From Lanius collurio (lineage: Eukaryota > Chordata > Aves > Passeriformes > Laniidae), in assembly GCA_020086605.1 (NCBI GenBank), contig JACBWW010000041.1, positions 2,108,422 to 2,172,421 on the forward strand: a stretch of 64,000 nt of DNA, in the 5' to 3' direction. Below the pieces are notes generated by a model. That model had not been told where the DNA came from. It worked only from the letters and a program-made list of their open reading frames with translations, and searched no databases. Each line of letters starts with the position of its first letter. Positions within the stretch are counted from its first letter, which is position 1. Both the position numbers and the translations under genes were made by a program. This document shows, piece after piece, positions 46,900 to 59,054 of the stretch.

Positions 46900-49800
46900 C
46901 AGCAGGAAACATTTTGGTGGGCAGAGGCTGGAATGGCAAAGGAAGTCAGAATGCAGAGGAGAAGGATGAAGATGCCTGCTGAGAACATGGAATTTGCACC
47001 TGGATTTTCCAATAGTTTTGCAGACTGAGGAGGGGGAGGGAGCAAACTCCACAAAACCTAACCCCCAAAAGTTGCCAGTTTAAAAGGTGGGTGAGATCAC
47101 CATGACTGCCAGAAGAGCTGTGATTCTCATTGACTGGATTTATTGGTATCTCTTATCACAGACCAGCTTTCTGTTTGCCAGCCTTTAGTCTTTTCCCAAA
47201 TCAATGGATGCTGCCAGCTGTGTGTATTTCACTGTGTTAATTGAAGAGAAGTACCTGGAGCAGGCTTAGCCTGGGCTGCTGGATGTCTCTGCATTCTGGT
47301 TCTGTAAGGAATTCCAACAGAATTCTTTCATCAGCTGTACCCTGTGTGTGTCTGGCTCTGCTGCATGGCACAGAGCAGCCTTGTGAAGGCAGGTTGGAGG
47401 TTTTTTTGTTTGTTTAATTGTCTTACATGTGAGGTTTGATGCACACAGGCAGTGTCAGAGCCATCTAGTGGATGTGCAGGACTGTAAGAGCTCACAGAGA
47501 TCTGTGTGGTGAAGCTGCTAAAATAGACAGTACAGAGCATCCACACTCATGAGAATTCTAATTATGTGGAGATGGAGTAACACTGAGATAGGATTCATTT
47601 GTACTTGTTCCCTCATTTGCAGAAATGTCTGTGAAAGGGCAGGGCTGTGAGAGCTCCAAGTGGAGCATTTGTTTAATAGAAGTGTGTGATATGTGAGCAA
47701 CAGGCCAAGCTGCTGCTCCAGAGATTGTATCAAACACAATTATTTTGGTCCAGCTCAGGAGAGGAGGGGTCTTTGGCAGTCAAGTGGTGACTGTTACTTG
47801 GAAAATTGGTTTGATGGCTAATTTTCTTGTATTGCTTTAGTTTTGTTTTTAATAAAATAATATTAAAATAAATTATTATATAAATACATATGTGTATGTA
47901 CACACTTAATTACATACAATGCTTGCTTGTATCAACCAGGATTCCCAGCTGGGATGTACCAAGTTTAGGGTTATCTGTTAGGTCTTTAATTCAATTTCAT
48001 TTGTATTTACACACTGATGGAGTCTCTTCTTCCATGAGTCTGTATTTTTCTGAATATCTGCTGTTTCACTCTTTGTGTGGGCTTGATTTGGTTTATTAAA
48101 TGAGGTACAGTTCAAAATTCTTTTGGATATGCAATTGTGTGCTTTCTTCAGTGCCAATTTTTTTGTTTTCAGCAGTGACTTGTGGAGGTTTCTGTGACGT
48201 TCAGGGCTGTGGCAGTGGAACATTCCCAGCATTCTGGGAGAGGTGTTTTTATGCCTGATTTACAGCTAAGGAGTTAAATCCCAGGTTACATCAAGAATAT
48301 TCATTAGGCTGGGTCACAGAGATATGAAAAAATATGCAACCTTGTACATTATGATATTGGTTATTAATAAAGCAGGACATAGAGATTGTTGCTTGATGCT
48401 GATTGTCCAAGAAGTTTTAAATTTTGCAGAAGTAAGGCTTGAAAATATATGTGTATTCATTCACCACCCCTACTTACAGCTCAGTAGTTAGGGAGGAATG
48501 TTTGAAACATTTCTCTTACCAGTTTCTGACTTGCCTGGACTGTGTTCCAGCTTGTTTTGTCTCTTCATGATCATCTCACCTGAGCCTGTGGAATATGGAA
48601 TTTTATTAAAAGGTGGATACACAGCTCATTACTTCTAGGCTGCTGAAGTCATTGCAATTCAGAATACTTGTAATTTTCCTTTCTGCAGTGTGTGATGAGT
48701 ACAAGAAATAGTGAATTTTGAGGCATCAGCAGAGGGAGGTAAACTTTGAGTACCATTTCATAAAGTTCCCAAGCACAGTTCTTGTTCTGTCTTCATTAAT
48801 TAACTTCCTTTCCATTTCCTGTCAGCTGTACCAAAGGTGATCAATTCCAGCTTTGAATTAATATGTGTAATCAACAGAAATGGGTGAAATAAATCAGAAA
48901 AAAAAAATAATCTGGGTGTGCAATTGTTTGCTTCAAAACCAACCCTGTAGAGATGCTCTGGCTCATTTGAATCCTGTTCTATCTGAAACAGGGTTGTGAT
49001 AATTTACAGGTGAGATGAAACTAGGAGTTTTAATTTTCCAGTAAATCAGTTTCAAAGTTGGTATAAGTTTCGGGTTTTGAAGAGATGCAAGAGAGAGTTT
49101 GAGCCTGCCTGTATTTATGAATGTTTATTTACACTTTGGCTGGAAATACAACTTCCGGCATTGGAATAAAGGGAGACCCATCTGTCAAAAGTCTGCCAAT
49201 ATTCCACACTGCTTTAGAGTAAGAATTTAATATTTCTGGTACTGTTATAATTCTTTCTACTCCTGGTGCTGCTCAGAGTGAATGGTAGTGCCTTTTGAAT
49301 AGTGCCCTTTGCAACTTCTTATGAGCATGGCTTCTGATCTAATTGCAGCCTAAAACTTCAGCTTTCATAGTTTGGCAAGTAACCATGAAGATTCTCATTT
49401 TACAGTCTGCCAGAGTTGTTTTTTTAATGGATAAAGTTGTGACAGTACACATTCCCACAGGAGTGGATGTATCACCAGGGAAAACGGGGATTTGGGAGGT
49501 GTGAGGGGAGTTCTGCAGCAGGTTTCCAGTTGCAAGCTCTGGTGTCTGGGACTGATGTGTAAAGGCCAACTGGAGCAATGCACTTCTGAAGCACTTCAGT
49601 GTGTCCCAGGGTTTGGAATTGCAGGACCAGCCTAGCCTGGGGTGATAATAAAAATAATAATAAAATCTCTGTGTGCTATTTTGAAAGCTTGCACAGTTAG
49701 TTCATTTGTAGCTAACCTGAATATCTCATTGGTATCACACTGTGAATGCTCCTACCTTAATCACTGGAGTGTTTATTCCCTAAGTGTAGTAATTAATTTA

Positions 49801-52010
49801 TTTCAGCATTTTTCATCCTGGAATTCTTTAGTACTGCTTACCAAATGATGCACTACTGTGTGGAAGGAGACAGTCACTAAGCTCATCTGAAACATGAGAG
49901 ATTTCCTAAATCCATGGACTATGTGAAAGGTGAAAAAAAAAAGCATTATTTCACTTGATTCCAAAGCAGCTTGGTGCTCAATGTTTTAAATTATTTTATC
50001 CTATTTTATAACTATAACTAATTGAGCACTAGTACAGCATTCTGTGTATCTGATTTTGGGAGGATTTCTGAATAGGAATAAGAAATGGCATAAACCTTTT
50101 GTCATGGGAAAATTAGAAAGCTGTTATTATAGTTGTGCAGAATTAGTTTGGGTGACATCTGAAAGAGTGGCCTCCTGTCTGAAAGATTTTAACTGATACT
50201 TGTTTCTAATAAAATTGTGGAGTTTATTTTAGCAAAATGTTGGGTAGAAAGGGGGTTGATTATTCAGTCCTTGCATCCTGACTGTGCATCAGACAGAATC
50301 GAATCAACATCAGCATTTGTCACTATCTTTCATTTCTGATTTTTAGCCCCCTGTTTCTCTGCTTTATCTCAACACTTTTTAACCTTCAGCATCTTCAGGA
50401 TTCTGGGGAATATTCAACACTGTGTGGAATCTTTCTTGATAGTAGGAACTGTGAGTCAGCAACCCTTTAATTTTTTTAGTTGCAGCCATTGTTCCAGCAG
50501 CAAGCTTTGCTGCTATTGTCCACTGTTTGTCCAGCTCACGTTTACTGGACTGTGGGAACGGATTAGGGTTTCATGGCTTTTTTTTTCTTCTTGCATAAAC
50601 TCTTGATCAAAGACATTCCTTGGATGACAAAACACTGTATACTGTGTCACACAGCCCTGACCAGACTGCACGAACAGTAGTTTAAAAACACATGCCTACA
50701 TTGTTCTCTAAACTGGCTTCTTTTTTTTTTTTTTTGCAATGTATGTGCAGACATTGAATTTTTGAGACTCCATTTACCTCCGTTAAAGACACACACACAG
50801 ACAGAAATTATTGTTAATAAGCACTGGACAGTTTCTAAAATACAAGTGGAAAACAAATTATTCTGAGACTAAAAACAGAACAGAATGTCATTTCTGAGCA
50901 GAGCTAGGGGTCATGTCTGCAGTGTATTTCCTTCCTGAGGAGACCTTGGTTGTGGGGCAGGTAGTCAAGTGCACTGGAAACCTAAACCCACGTGGATTAT
51001 GGCATCATTTGATGTGTCAGAGCCAGAACACCTGAGTAAGGCAGAGAATGATTGGACCACAATTTGGGAGTTCATTAACCTGCTTCACCATAGGTATGTT
51101 AGAACCTGAGAAAATCTGGCTTATTAGAGTTTTAGGTCTTCTTTTAAGTTCTCTTATGCAATAGGAGGAGGACAAATTTCAGAAAAAATCCAGTAGCATC
51201 ATTATTCCTCAAACTAATGAGAAAGAAACAAAAGGGTGTTAGAGAAAAACATGGAGACACTTTTTCAAGGAGCCTTGCCTTGTGATTTGCCTGAAATACT
51301 CTTTCAGCAGAAACATGGGAGACAAAGATTCCTGAAGGCACACTGAGCAGTTTTACTGAGGGATTTAAAAAACATGGGAGGGCTGAATTTAGGTGGGAAA
51401 GCTGTTTGGGGAGGAGAGAAACAATGTTCCACAAACATGAGGTTTTGTGTAGTTTGACTCTGCAGCGCTGTTGAGCTCTGTCATGCACAAGTGAAGGCAG
51501 ATGAAACTTCTTTCACTGACATAGGAAAATATTATCCATAAAGGAAGAACCTTTCTGATCCTGTGCAGTCCAAGGATCTCCATGGAAAGAGAAACCTAAA
51601 AAATATGTGGCTGACAGATGTGTTGTCTAAAAGGAACAAAATGGTCAGAGTGAGTGACTGAAATGGCTACAGAAATATTGAGTCAAACCCACAAAATAAA
51701 TGTATTACACTTATAAGAAATAATGTTTACTTATGAGTAAATAATTTATGGTGTCTTCTGGAAATTTAACAGCATGCATTGGCTGAAGGTCTGCTCTTCA
51801 CATTTAAAACAGCCAAATGTAAAGAGCTGTGCCATGTGGGTGTTCAGGGAGGAAAGCAAGCTGTTCAAAAATAATACCCAGTATTTGAACAATCTGGAGT
51901 GATACAATCTAATAAAGGGGAGAAATGAAACATCAAAAAGCTCAATTGCCCGTTGCAGACAGTTTGCCATCAGAGCAGTGACTCAGGACACCAGGTCCCT
52001 GCCTCAGGCT
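46900..52010. other. LTO1-CCND1 convergent spacer, proximal part
   Basis: No gene, RNA gene or recognisable mobile element. AT-rich low complexity near 47845-47890, T run at 50723-50736. Open frames are short and unlike known proteins. Confidence 0.6.
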
Positions 52011-52029
52011 GGCTTTAGCTGTCAAAATG

Positions 52030-52795
52030 CCCTGCTGGTGCTTTCGTGGGCCTTGGGCAAGGAGCTGCCCCTCTCAGCCCAGCTCCTTGGAGCCTGCTGC
52101 TGATGTGACAAATCCCATCCCAGTCACACCAGCAGCACCGTGGTGGCTGTCATGGGAGACCAGGCATCTGTGCAATATGGCTGGTGAGGGGATTGAGCCG
52201 AGTGCCACAGGGCTGCTGCCAGGTGGGGTGGATGGAACAAAACCACTTGGCGACTCAGAATCTAAAATTTATTTACTCAGCAGGGGAAGGCCGAGTGGGT
52301 AGCAATTTCCATTCCATGATGCCCATGCTACGACTCAGCTCTAGACCTCCATTCCCCACACGGCCTCCATTCCCCACACGGATGCAGAGGAGGATTCCTG
52401 CTCTGGGCAGTCCATGCTGTCAGGTCCCAGCTTGGAGCTTGGCCCATGCATGTCCCAGTTGCACCTTTGGTTCAGCATTCCTGCTGGTGGTAGAGATCTG
52501 TACCTGCAGCTCTCACCAGCCCTGAGGGATTGCCCTCTTAGCCAGGTCTTATTTCGGGTGTCAGCACAAGCACTCCCAGGCCATTCTGGTTTTCCACACC
52601 TGGGGCCAGTTCCTGGTGAGGAGGAGGCTCCTCTCGCCCTCTTTTCCTTCTGTGGCCGAGGTCTGGCACCAGGCAGGGCCCTCACACAGCAAAGGTGCTG
52701 CCCATGTGCCTTATTCCCAATTTGCCATAGACATGGGACCTTCTTCCATGAGAGAGCCCTCAGGAAAATGCTGCCTGTGAATACTTGGTGAATTC
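52030..52795. other. GC-richer island-like segment, possibly an old LTR-type repeat
   Basis: Composition shifts abruptly from AT-rich to about balanced GC with several overlapping frames on both strands. On the minus strand, GTAAATAAATTTTAGATTCT gives a polyadenylation-like signal (about 52264-52275) in a layout reminiscent of an avian LTR. An 18-base perfect tandem duplication lies at 52346-52381. No terminal repeats or target-site duplication could be confirmed, so the repeat identity is only a guess. Confidence 0.25.
52346..52381. repeat. 18-bp perfect tandem duplication
   Basis: CCTCCATTCCCCACACGG occurs twice without spacer. Confidence 0.95.
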
Positions 52796-55480
52796 CCTGA
52801 AATGTGAGACATTTTAATGCCTGTTCTTCACACAGGCAGAAAGGAGGACAGGTCTAGGTAGGGCTCTGCAGGTGCTGTAGGATCAGCAAGGAACTCTGTT
52901 TTCACCCTTAAATGTTTATCACACTAAAGAAGCAAAAGGGTAACTTCTGCCTTCCTTCTAGGTTTGGTCCTGCTTGGCCATTAAAGAAGGAAATCAGAAG
53001 TCTGGCAAACATCACATTATCGGTGCAATCCCACTGACTAATTTGCAATCCCTTTCTCATCACTTGATTGGAATATCGTGTGCAGCTCAGTCAGAAGCCA
53101 CATGGGAATCCATGCTGGCCATGCCAATGCAATTGCTGTGAGCAATTGTATTTGTGGGATTGTAAAAATACCTTGTTTGTCTGAAGAGATAAGTTTCTCA
53201 TAAAATGATGCAGACAGGAATTCATTAAAGTGCCATCATTTATAGCTTTACTGCCATTGTCCCATTGTAGGAATCACAGAGTATGAAGCCCACTGCATGG
53301 GTCATTTCTGTGGCTGTTTTAAAACCTTCCAACCTTCTCTTTCTCCTCTTCTGGAATTTTCTATCACTTGACATTCCAGGTGTGCTTGAATGCAAGTGGA
53401 CTGAGTTTTTACATTTGATAGATCTTGTTTATTCTTTAATAAAGCGCGTTTGAATTTAAGTGTTCATAAAAGGTCCAAGAGTGTCAAATGGCCTGAATTT
53501 AGCAGTGGAACTGGGGAGTTTTTTGGGAGGTCTCTTGGAGGTTTTTCTGTGTACGTGTCTCAATTTGATGCAAAAAAATACAATAGTTTTTCCTTTAATA
53601 AGCTACAGCATAGTCTAGCTGAACATGCATATTTTTTTACAGCCTATAGTAAATTGTTTTTCTTGCTGCATTCTTGTCTTTCTGCCCTTTGCAACGTGAG
53701 TAATACTGGCATAATTCACCCAGCATTCAAGTTTAGGAGTCTGCATTTAGAGATGGTGTTCAGGAGAAGGAAAATGTAAATAATAGAGCTGACTATGTGG
53801 GCTTAAACCTACTTAAGTCACAACACTTGGTCAGTTTAATAGAGTTTATAAAAGAGAGAGGAATGGCAAAACCTCCTTAACACCTTCAAGCAAACCCAGG
53901 TTTACATTTCTCACTGAATCACTGTAATGTTTTTATCAGCACAAGATTTTTGTCAGAAGTCAAGGTCCCCTAAGTGTGTCTTCATTTTCAAACACTTCAG
54001 AGGTGAGCCATCAGCCTTACAAAAGTAAGCTATTTGTTCTTTCTGGTTGGTTTTTTTTTTTTTTTTTCTTTCAATATGCTGGGGAAAATGAATCATTTTT
54101 GGCCCACACTAATTTAAGCTTTGGCTTGATGTGTTTTTGAAGTCCCTGTGAGTTTATTTCAGGTCATCTTTCACTGTTTCACACCTCCCAGTGTACCTCA
54201 CCATAGAGAGCAGCTGCCCATTTCAACTGGAACACACCAGACCACAGTTGTGCTGGTTTTACTTCACCCACCTGATGTAGGGTTTTACAGCAGGCCACAC
54301 AGGCTTCAGGTTTCTGGCTGAAATTACTGGGAAACCACCAAGCTCACAGAAGCTCATCTGGGATTCTTCTCATGCAGGTGGTTTCCCGTCAGTGGTAACT
54401 GCTCTGAGAGAACCTTATTTTGCACTAGACAATGATTACACGTTAGGAGTTAGCTCTGGAGTTTCATTTTTCATTTCCTGTGCTGCACTCAGTGCACAGA
54501 ATCAGTTGTAACGTGGAGTTGAGTCAATGGGAAACTGAGGAGGCAGATTCTGAATTTCTGATTTGTCACAGGGAGGACAAGCACTTGGCCTTTTACATGG
54601 ATTTTTTTAAGGCAGAAATAATTCCACAGGATAAATAATCAAATATATAGGTTGTAAGTTTGATCATTTCTGAAAATAAGCTGTTTCTGCTGTGTTCAGC
54701 TCTGAAGATTTATCTCAGGATAAATAATCAAATATATAGGTTATAAGCTTGACCATCTCCACTGAAAATAAGCTGTTTCTGCTGTGTTCAGCTCTGAAAA
54801 TAATAGTAATAATTGGTAATGTGCATTCCCCCATTTTCAGAGATAATTGGGAATGTGAATTGGAACACAGGTTATAGGTTTTTTATCATTTTCCTTTGTA
54901 ACAGTATCTAATTCCTGCCCTTCTATGTCCAGTTCTTTTTTTACATACTTTTAGTAGTCTTTAATCAGGTTTATTCCTTATTACCTTAGCTGTAAGATGC
55001 AAAAGCTGTGTCTGAGGGGAAGGCACAGAGAAGAAGGCACCTTAACCCCCTGGCTTTTAAACCCAACTGTCTTCTGTAAAGCTCTTCCAGGACACAAAAC
55101 CTTCCACTGGTGAGAAAATACAAGCACACATTCTGTGCCCTCCAATACTTACTTTGTTTTACCCTTTATTCACATGAACCCAAAGGGCATTTTACTCTAA
55201 CTTCCTCTGATGATAAAAAATAAAGCCTCCAGGAAGAAAAGAAATGATTTTGCTTCTTTAAAAAGACACAGTTGGTGTGACAGGCAGGCAGTCACCTACC
55301 TGTGGCTTGAAACACCCACGGATTCCTAAAATAACAACGAAAAAGGTCTTCAGCTTTTAAAATGTGGAGAGTCAAACCTAGAAAATGTCATGGGCTTTAC
55401 TCATTGCACCAAGGAGTTACGACCATTCAACATCTTCAAGGCAATTTAATAAAAGAAAAAAAAAAAGGGAAATTAAAAGA
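52796..55480. other. LTO1-CCND1 convergent spacer, distal part
   Basis: Non-coding. The block 52960-53340 is non-repetitive and could be a conserved element; T run at 54051-54067; imperfect tandem duplication at 54627-54800. No gene is seen. Confidence 0.55.
54627..54800. repeat. Imperfect 85-89 bp tandem duplication
   Basis: CAGGATAAATAATCAAATAT starts a unit at 54627 and again at 54716. Both units end with GAAAATAAGCTGTTTCTGCT and GTGTTCAGCTCTGAA. They differ at a few positions and by a short indel. Confidence 0.93.
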
Positions 55481-55511
55481 TGACAACAGGCATACGTTGG
55501 GTTTTACCAAT

Positions 55512-55517
55512 TTTATT
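55512..55517 (-). terminator. CCND1: CCND1 distal poly(A) signal
   Basis: TTTATT on the plus strand, AATAAA on the transcript. GT-rich transcript sequence (plus-strand ACAACAGGCATACG region) follows within 30 bases. Confidence 0.7.
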
Positions 55518-56012
55518 TCTAGACTTTAGGTTTTTTTTGCTGGAAACTTGTCTGTTACAGGTCTGTTGGTGAAAATGTGCATTTCAGACCAGTGATGCCA
55601 ATAAGTACAATATAAAAATGTACAAATCTGAATTGCTTTTGCTTACTACAGATTGTTATAATAACGTGACAAATAAAGCATCTCTGTTGGCACGTGAACC
55701 CACTTACCAGGATTTGGCCTTTTTCAGTACATACAATATTTTAAAGAAACTTGCAGTACCCCCTGCCACTCAGTGTAACACATAATAAACCCAACAAGCA
55801 CTAAATAATCATGTTTGGTTCAGAGACACAGAGATGCCACGAACAGAAGTGTTTTATGAGGTAAGCAGTAAGAAATGTTCCTGAAATTTGGACAGAATGT
55901 ATCCAGTCCTCCTGGGTCCTGCGACTGCTAGGAGCATTGCAATGCTTATTTATGCACTATGTAGGATCTTAACTGCATTTGCCTCAAAATGAGTTCTAAT
56001 TCTGTTTTGGTT

Positions 56013-56020
56013 TAGCAGCA
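56013..56020 (-). promoter_or_regulatory. miR-15/16-type seed site 1 in CCND1 3' UTR
   Basis: The transcript reads TGCTGCTA, an eight-base match to the 5' end of the miR-15/16/195/424/497 family (UAGCAGCA). Cyclin D1 is a known target of this family in mammals. Confidence 0.5.
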
Positions 56021-56136
56021 TACAGGCAACAGCTAGATTATTCTTCAGCATACAACTCTGTTAGCTGGCTTATTATGAGATTTACAGGCTTTTTTTTTTT
56101 TAAATTAGCATTATGCTATAATTAAAAAAAAAAAAA

Positions 56137-56180
56137 ACAAAAAACCAAAAAAACCAAAAAACCAAAACCAAAACAAACAA
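56137..56180 (-). repeat. (CCAAAA)-type repeat, first block
   Basis: On the transcript strand four GG doublets separated by 4, 6 and 7 T-rich bases lie at 56145-56169, flanked by T runs. Confidence 0.85.
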
Positions 56181-56415
56181 AAAAACCCTAGTATATCATA
56201 ACAGATTAAACACACAAAATACTTAGAGTTCCAGAAGATAACCTATCAGACCAAATGATGTGTCCCAGCTGAGGGGGAACCACATCAGGTGGCACACAAG
56301 AGTTATATTATAATGCACCTTTCATATATCAATGTGGCTAATAACACAGCTTAAAACTACTATGATAATAAACCCCAGATCAGACAAAGAATCCAGCTTT
56401 ATAAAATGCTTTATA

Positions 56416-56462
56416 ACAAAAAAAAAAAAAACAAAACCAAAACCAAAACCAAAAAAACAACC
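56416..56462 (-). repeat. (CCAAAA)n repeat, second block
   Basis: A13 followed by three perfect CCAAAA units at 56437-56454; the transcript reads (TTTTGG)3. Confidence 0.9.
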
Positions 56463-56809
56463 AACCCTTGACATTACTTGATCTTCTGAAATGTCTGCTG
56501 GTTTTTAAATTAATGCAGAGACCCATTCAGAGCAATGTTCGATGCATTTCCATTTGCAGTAGAACTATGAGGCACTGTAAGAACATCAAAACCTGGTCTA
56601 GACACGGGTAACTGAAGTATGAGGTATTGTGAAACAGGAACCTTTTTTGGAATAGAGCAGTAATCACATTAAGTAAAAATTGATCACATAAAAAATCTAC
56701 AAAAAAAAAAGATGTCAATAATATAATTTTCTATGAGAAAATTAAAACCTATTACATGGCAGTATATGACATTGTATAACAAAAAAAAAAAAAAAACTGA
56801 TCCACAAAA

Positions 56810-56817
56810 TAGCAGCA
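56810..56817 (-). promoter_or_regulatory. miR-15/16-type seed site 2 in CCND1 3' UTR
   Basis: A second TGCTGCTA on the transcript, about 800 bases closer to the stop codon than site 1. Confidence 0.5.
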
Positions 56818-56929
56818 AAACACAATGACAAAGATACAGAAAAGCAATGTTAATTTTTTTTCAAACCATGCTGGGAATTTATCCATAGCAGCTCAATAAA
56901 AACGGAGCATCCACTCCTTTTATCTTTTT

Positions 56930-57016
56930 CTTTTTTTCTTATGAATTTTTTTCTTTTTTCCTTTTTTTGTTCTTTTTTTTTTTGTTGTTGTTGTTGTTGG
57001 TTTTTTTTTTTTTTTA
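56930..57016. repeat. T-rich tract with (GTT)n
   Basis: Long T runs around a GTTGTTGTTGTTGTTGG core; on the transcript a poly-A/CAA tract. Confidence 0.9.
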
Positions 57017-57173
57017 CAATCAACACCTTAGCGGCAGTTTTCTCACATACATTTCACCATCACATTCTCCTCGAGCATCAACTTCAACAGCTATGTCCAC
57101 GTCCCTTCAGCTACTTTCTAAAATAATAATAAAAAGATACATAGCCAAGATGTGCAAATTTTCTATTTGTAGC

Positions 57174-57179
<6 letters not shown>

Positions 57180-57205
<26 letters not shown>
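57180..57205. repeat. Poly-A homopolymer, about 26 bases
   Basis: A26-type run on the plus strand, a U run in the CCND1 transcript. Confidence 0.9.
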
Positions 57206-58697
57206 GTGGGGCATATACTGGAATAAAAACTTCTTTCAAGTACTCCAATTTTCATATCTATTAACTATGGCGTTTTTTTCATGGTTAGACTGCTTTTGAA
57301 AATGTATAGGAAGGGGCCAAATAGACTGCTTGGTTTTGGGTTTGTTCTTTGAAGCGTGTCCTTTTTTTGCTTTAATAAGCTGGGTTAAAACTGCAACATC
57401 AAGGGTAGAAAGATTTTCTTTTTCAAAAGGGGCGATTGCATTAATTTACAAATCATACTGGCCTTACGAACATCCTCTGCAATAAATATTCTTTTTAGCC
57501 TTAACTATAAATTATATATTTTAGTGTTTAAAAACCTTCAGTTGTAAAACATCTAGCGATAATCCTTAAAACTATGTGTCCTATATGTGAACCTTTAAGG
57601 CCCCTAATTTATAAAGATGAGTTGGCACCAAAGGATTCTAAACTTCAAACTTTTCTATAGAAAAGGAAAGGAAGATATCCTGGCAATTTGTGAATGCAAT
57701 TTTCTCTCACTGGAACACAACCTTCGGAAAAAAAGAATCACCTCTCCTCTAACACCATAGTTAAATGCACTTGCTTTGCAATTCCAAGTTTGCCAACAAG
57801 CACTTTATATATTTCCAAACCATTCCATTAAAAAAACAAACAAACAAACAAACAAAAAAAAAAAAATTCCCACACAATAAAAGAATGTATTTCCTATATC
57901 TAATGGACTGAAAGTGCTTTGAATGGAATGGTTTTAGAATATTACAAACAAAAAAAAAAAAAAAAAAAAGACTGAACTGTGGATTGAACCTGACCATAAT
58001 TAGGCTGAGTATCTGTGGGGCCAGACCAGCATCTTTACACAGGTAACTACAAAAATAGGAAGATTACAAAAATATAATATATTATGTCACTATTTCGGTT
58101 TCTCTTTATAATAGGGTACTGTGTGAGTAGTACATTGGCCTTTCCCAACCACGCTAAGCTGGAACCCTACAAATGCCTCAATGCACAGGCAATCCACAGG
58201 CACAAAAAAAAAAAGATTAACATATAATAATGCTGCATACTAACATACACTAACTTATGGGTTACGTTAACCATTTATAAGGTGAAGAGGATAAAAAAAA
58301 CCTAAGGAAATAAAATAAACATTTACAGATGAATTATAAAGTGACTAAATGCATAAGCAAGCAAGATACAGAAAAGCCTAGAACTGCGTTAAAGCTATGC
58401 TTTTTAAAGGAAAAGAATATTTCATTTACTATCTAAAAAACAAAAAAAAAAACCCTCTTCTACTTTAAAAATGGTTGGTTGGTTTGTTTTATATGTAAGA
58501 AATCAAATCTAATACCTCCCCTGGAGACATTTCGTGTGTTAATGCCTATTTTTACAACATACAGACAAGAACACTTTAATATAAAAACTAGTTGATTATT
58601 ATTGTATAAAATCCTCTATTTTTGTAGCACAAACCCCTGGGGGCAATGCAAATACTATTTTTTTCTTTTTTTAAGACAGTTTTTGGGGTATTTTTTG

Positions 58698-58703
58698 TTT
58701 ATT
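58698..58703 (-). terminator. CCND1: Candidate proximal CCND1 poly(A) signal
   Basis: AATAAA on the transcript only about 200 bases after the stop. Use would remove the miRNA-type sites and the AU-rich part. Alternative polyadenylation of CCND1 is known in mammals, but use of this site is inferred. Confidence 0.3.
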
Positions 58704-58898
58704 TGTTTGTTTGAAGTCACAGATGGAAGGGAGACAGAGCAAGAAAAAAATATAACAAGACTGGGTTTCCCTTCTGGTATAAAAATGTCCTGGAGAAAAA
58801 GGGTTTCTGGGGGGGAGATCCTGATGCTGATTCCTTCTCAGATGCCCTTTCTTTGTCTGCTTCTCTTGCCAAGCAAATCCATTAAGAAGAAGTCCTCT

Positions 58899-59054
58899 TT
58901 AAATGTTCACGTCTCGCACATCAGTAGGTGTGCAGGAGAGGTCTGCTTCGTCCTCTACAGTCTTTGTTTCTGAAGACACGTTGTGCTGCTGTGCCTGGCG
59001 TAGACTGGACTCGAGCAGGGACTCAATCTGTTCTTGGCAGGCTCGTAAACAATC
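58899..59054 (-). CDS. CCND1: G1/S cyclin D1, final coding exon (partial gene)
   Basis: Cyclin D1 activates CDK4/6 and drives G1 progression by RB phosphorylation. Only the last exon lies in the window. Read on the minus strand, it begins after a CTTCTGCAG acceptor with [20 protein letters not shown], continues with [20 protein letters not shown] and ends [11 protein letters not shown] then TAA: 51 residues. This covers the end of the second cyclin fold, the acidic segment and the degron threonine in CTPTDV (human T286), the GSK3-beta site that controls nuclear export and destruction. The frame is phase 0 at the acceptor. The apparent N-terminal extension of the open frame (to 59111) is intron. 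Upstream exons 1-4 should lie to the right of 64000. Confidence 0.97.

Larger units (their letters stand above)
55490..58898 (-). other. CCND1: CCND1 3' UTR (predicted extent)
   Basis: The minus-strand region after the CCND1 stop runs about 3.4 kb to the AATAAA at 55512-55517, comparable to the roughly 3 kb human UTR. It is AT-rich with many A and T runs, ATTTA motifs, two TGCTGCTA sites matching the miR-15/16 family seed (plus-strand TAGCAGCA at 56013 and 56810), and one GCACTTT (plus AAAGTGC at 57911) matching the miR-17 family seed. Such sites are known to control cyclin D1 in mammals; in this species they are inferred. No open frame within is credible. Confidence 0.8.
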
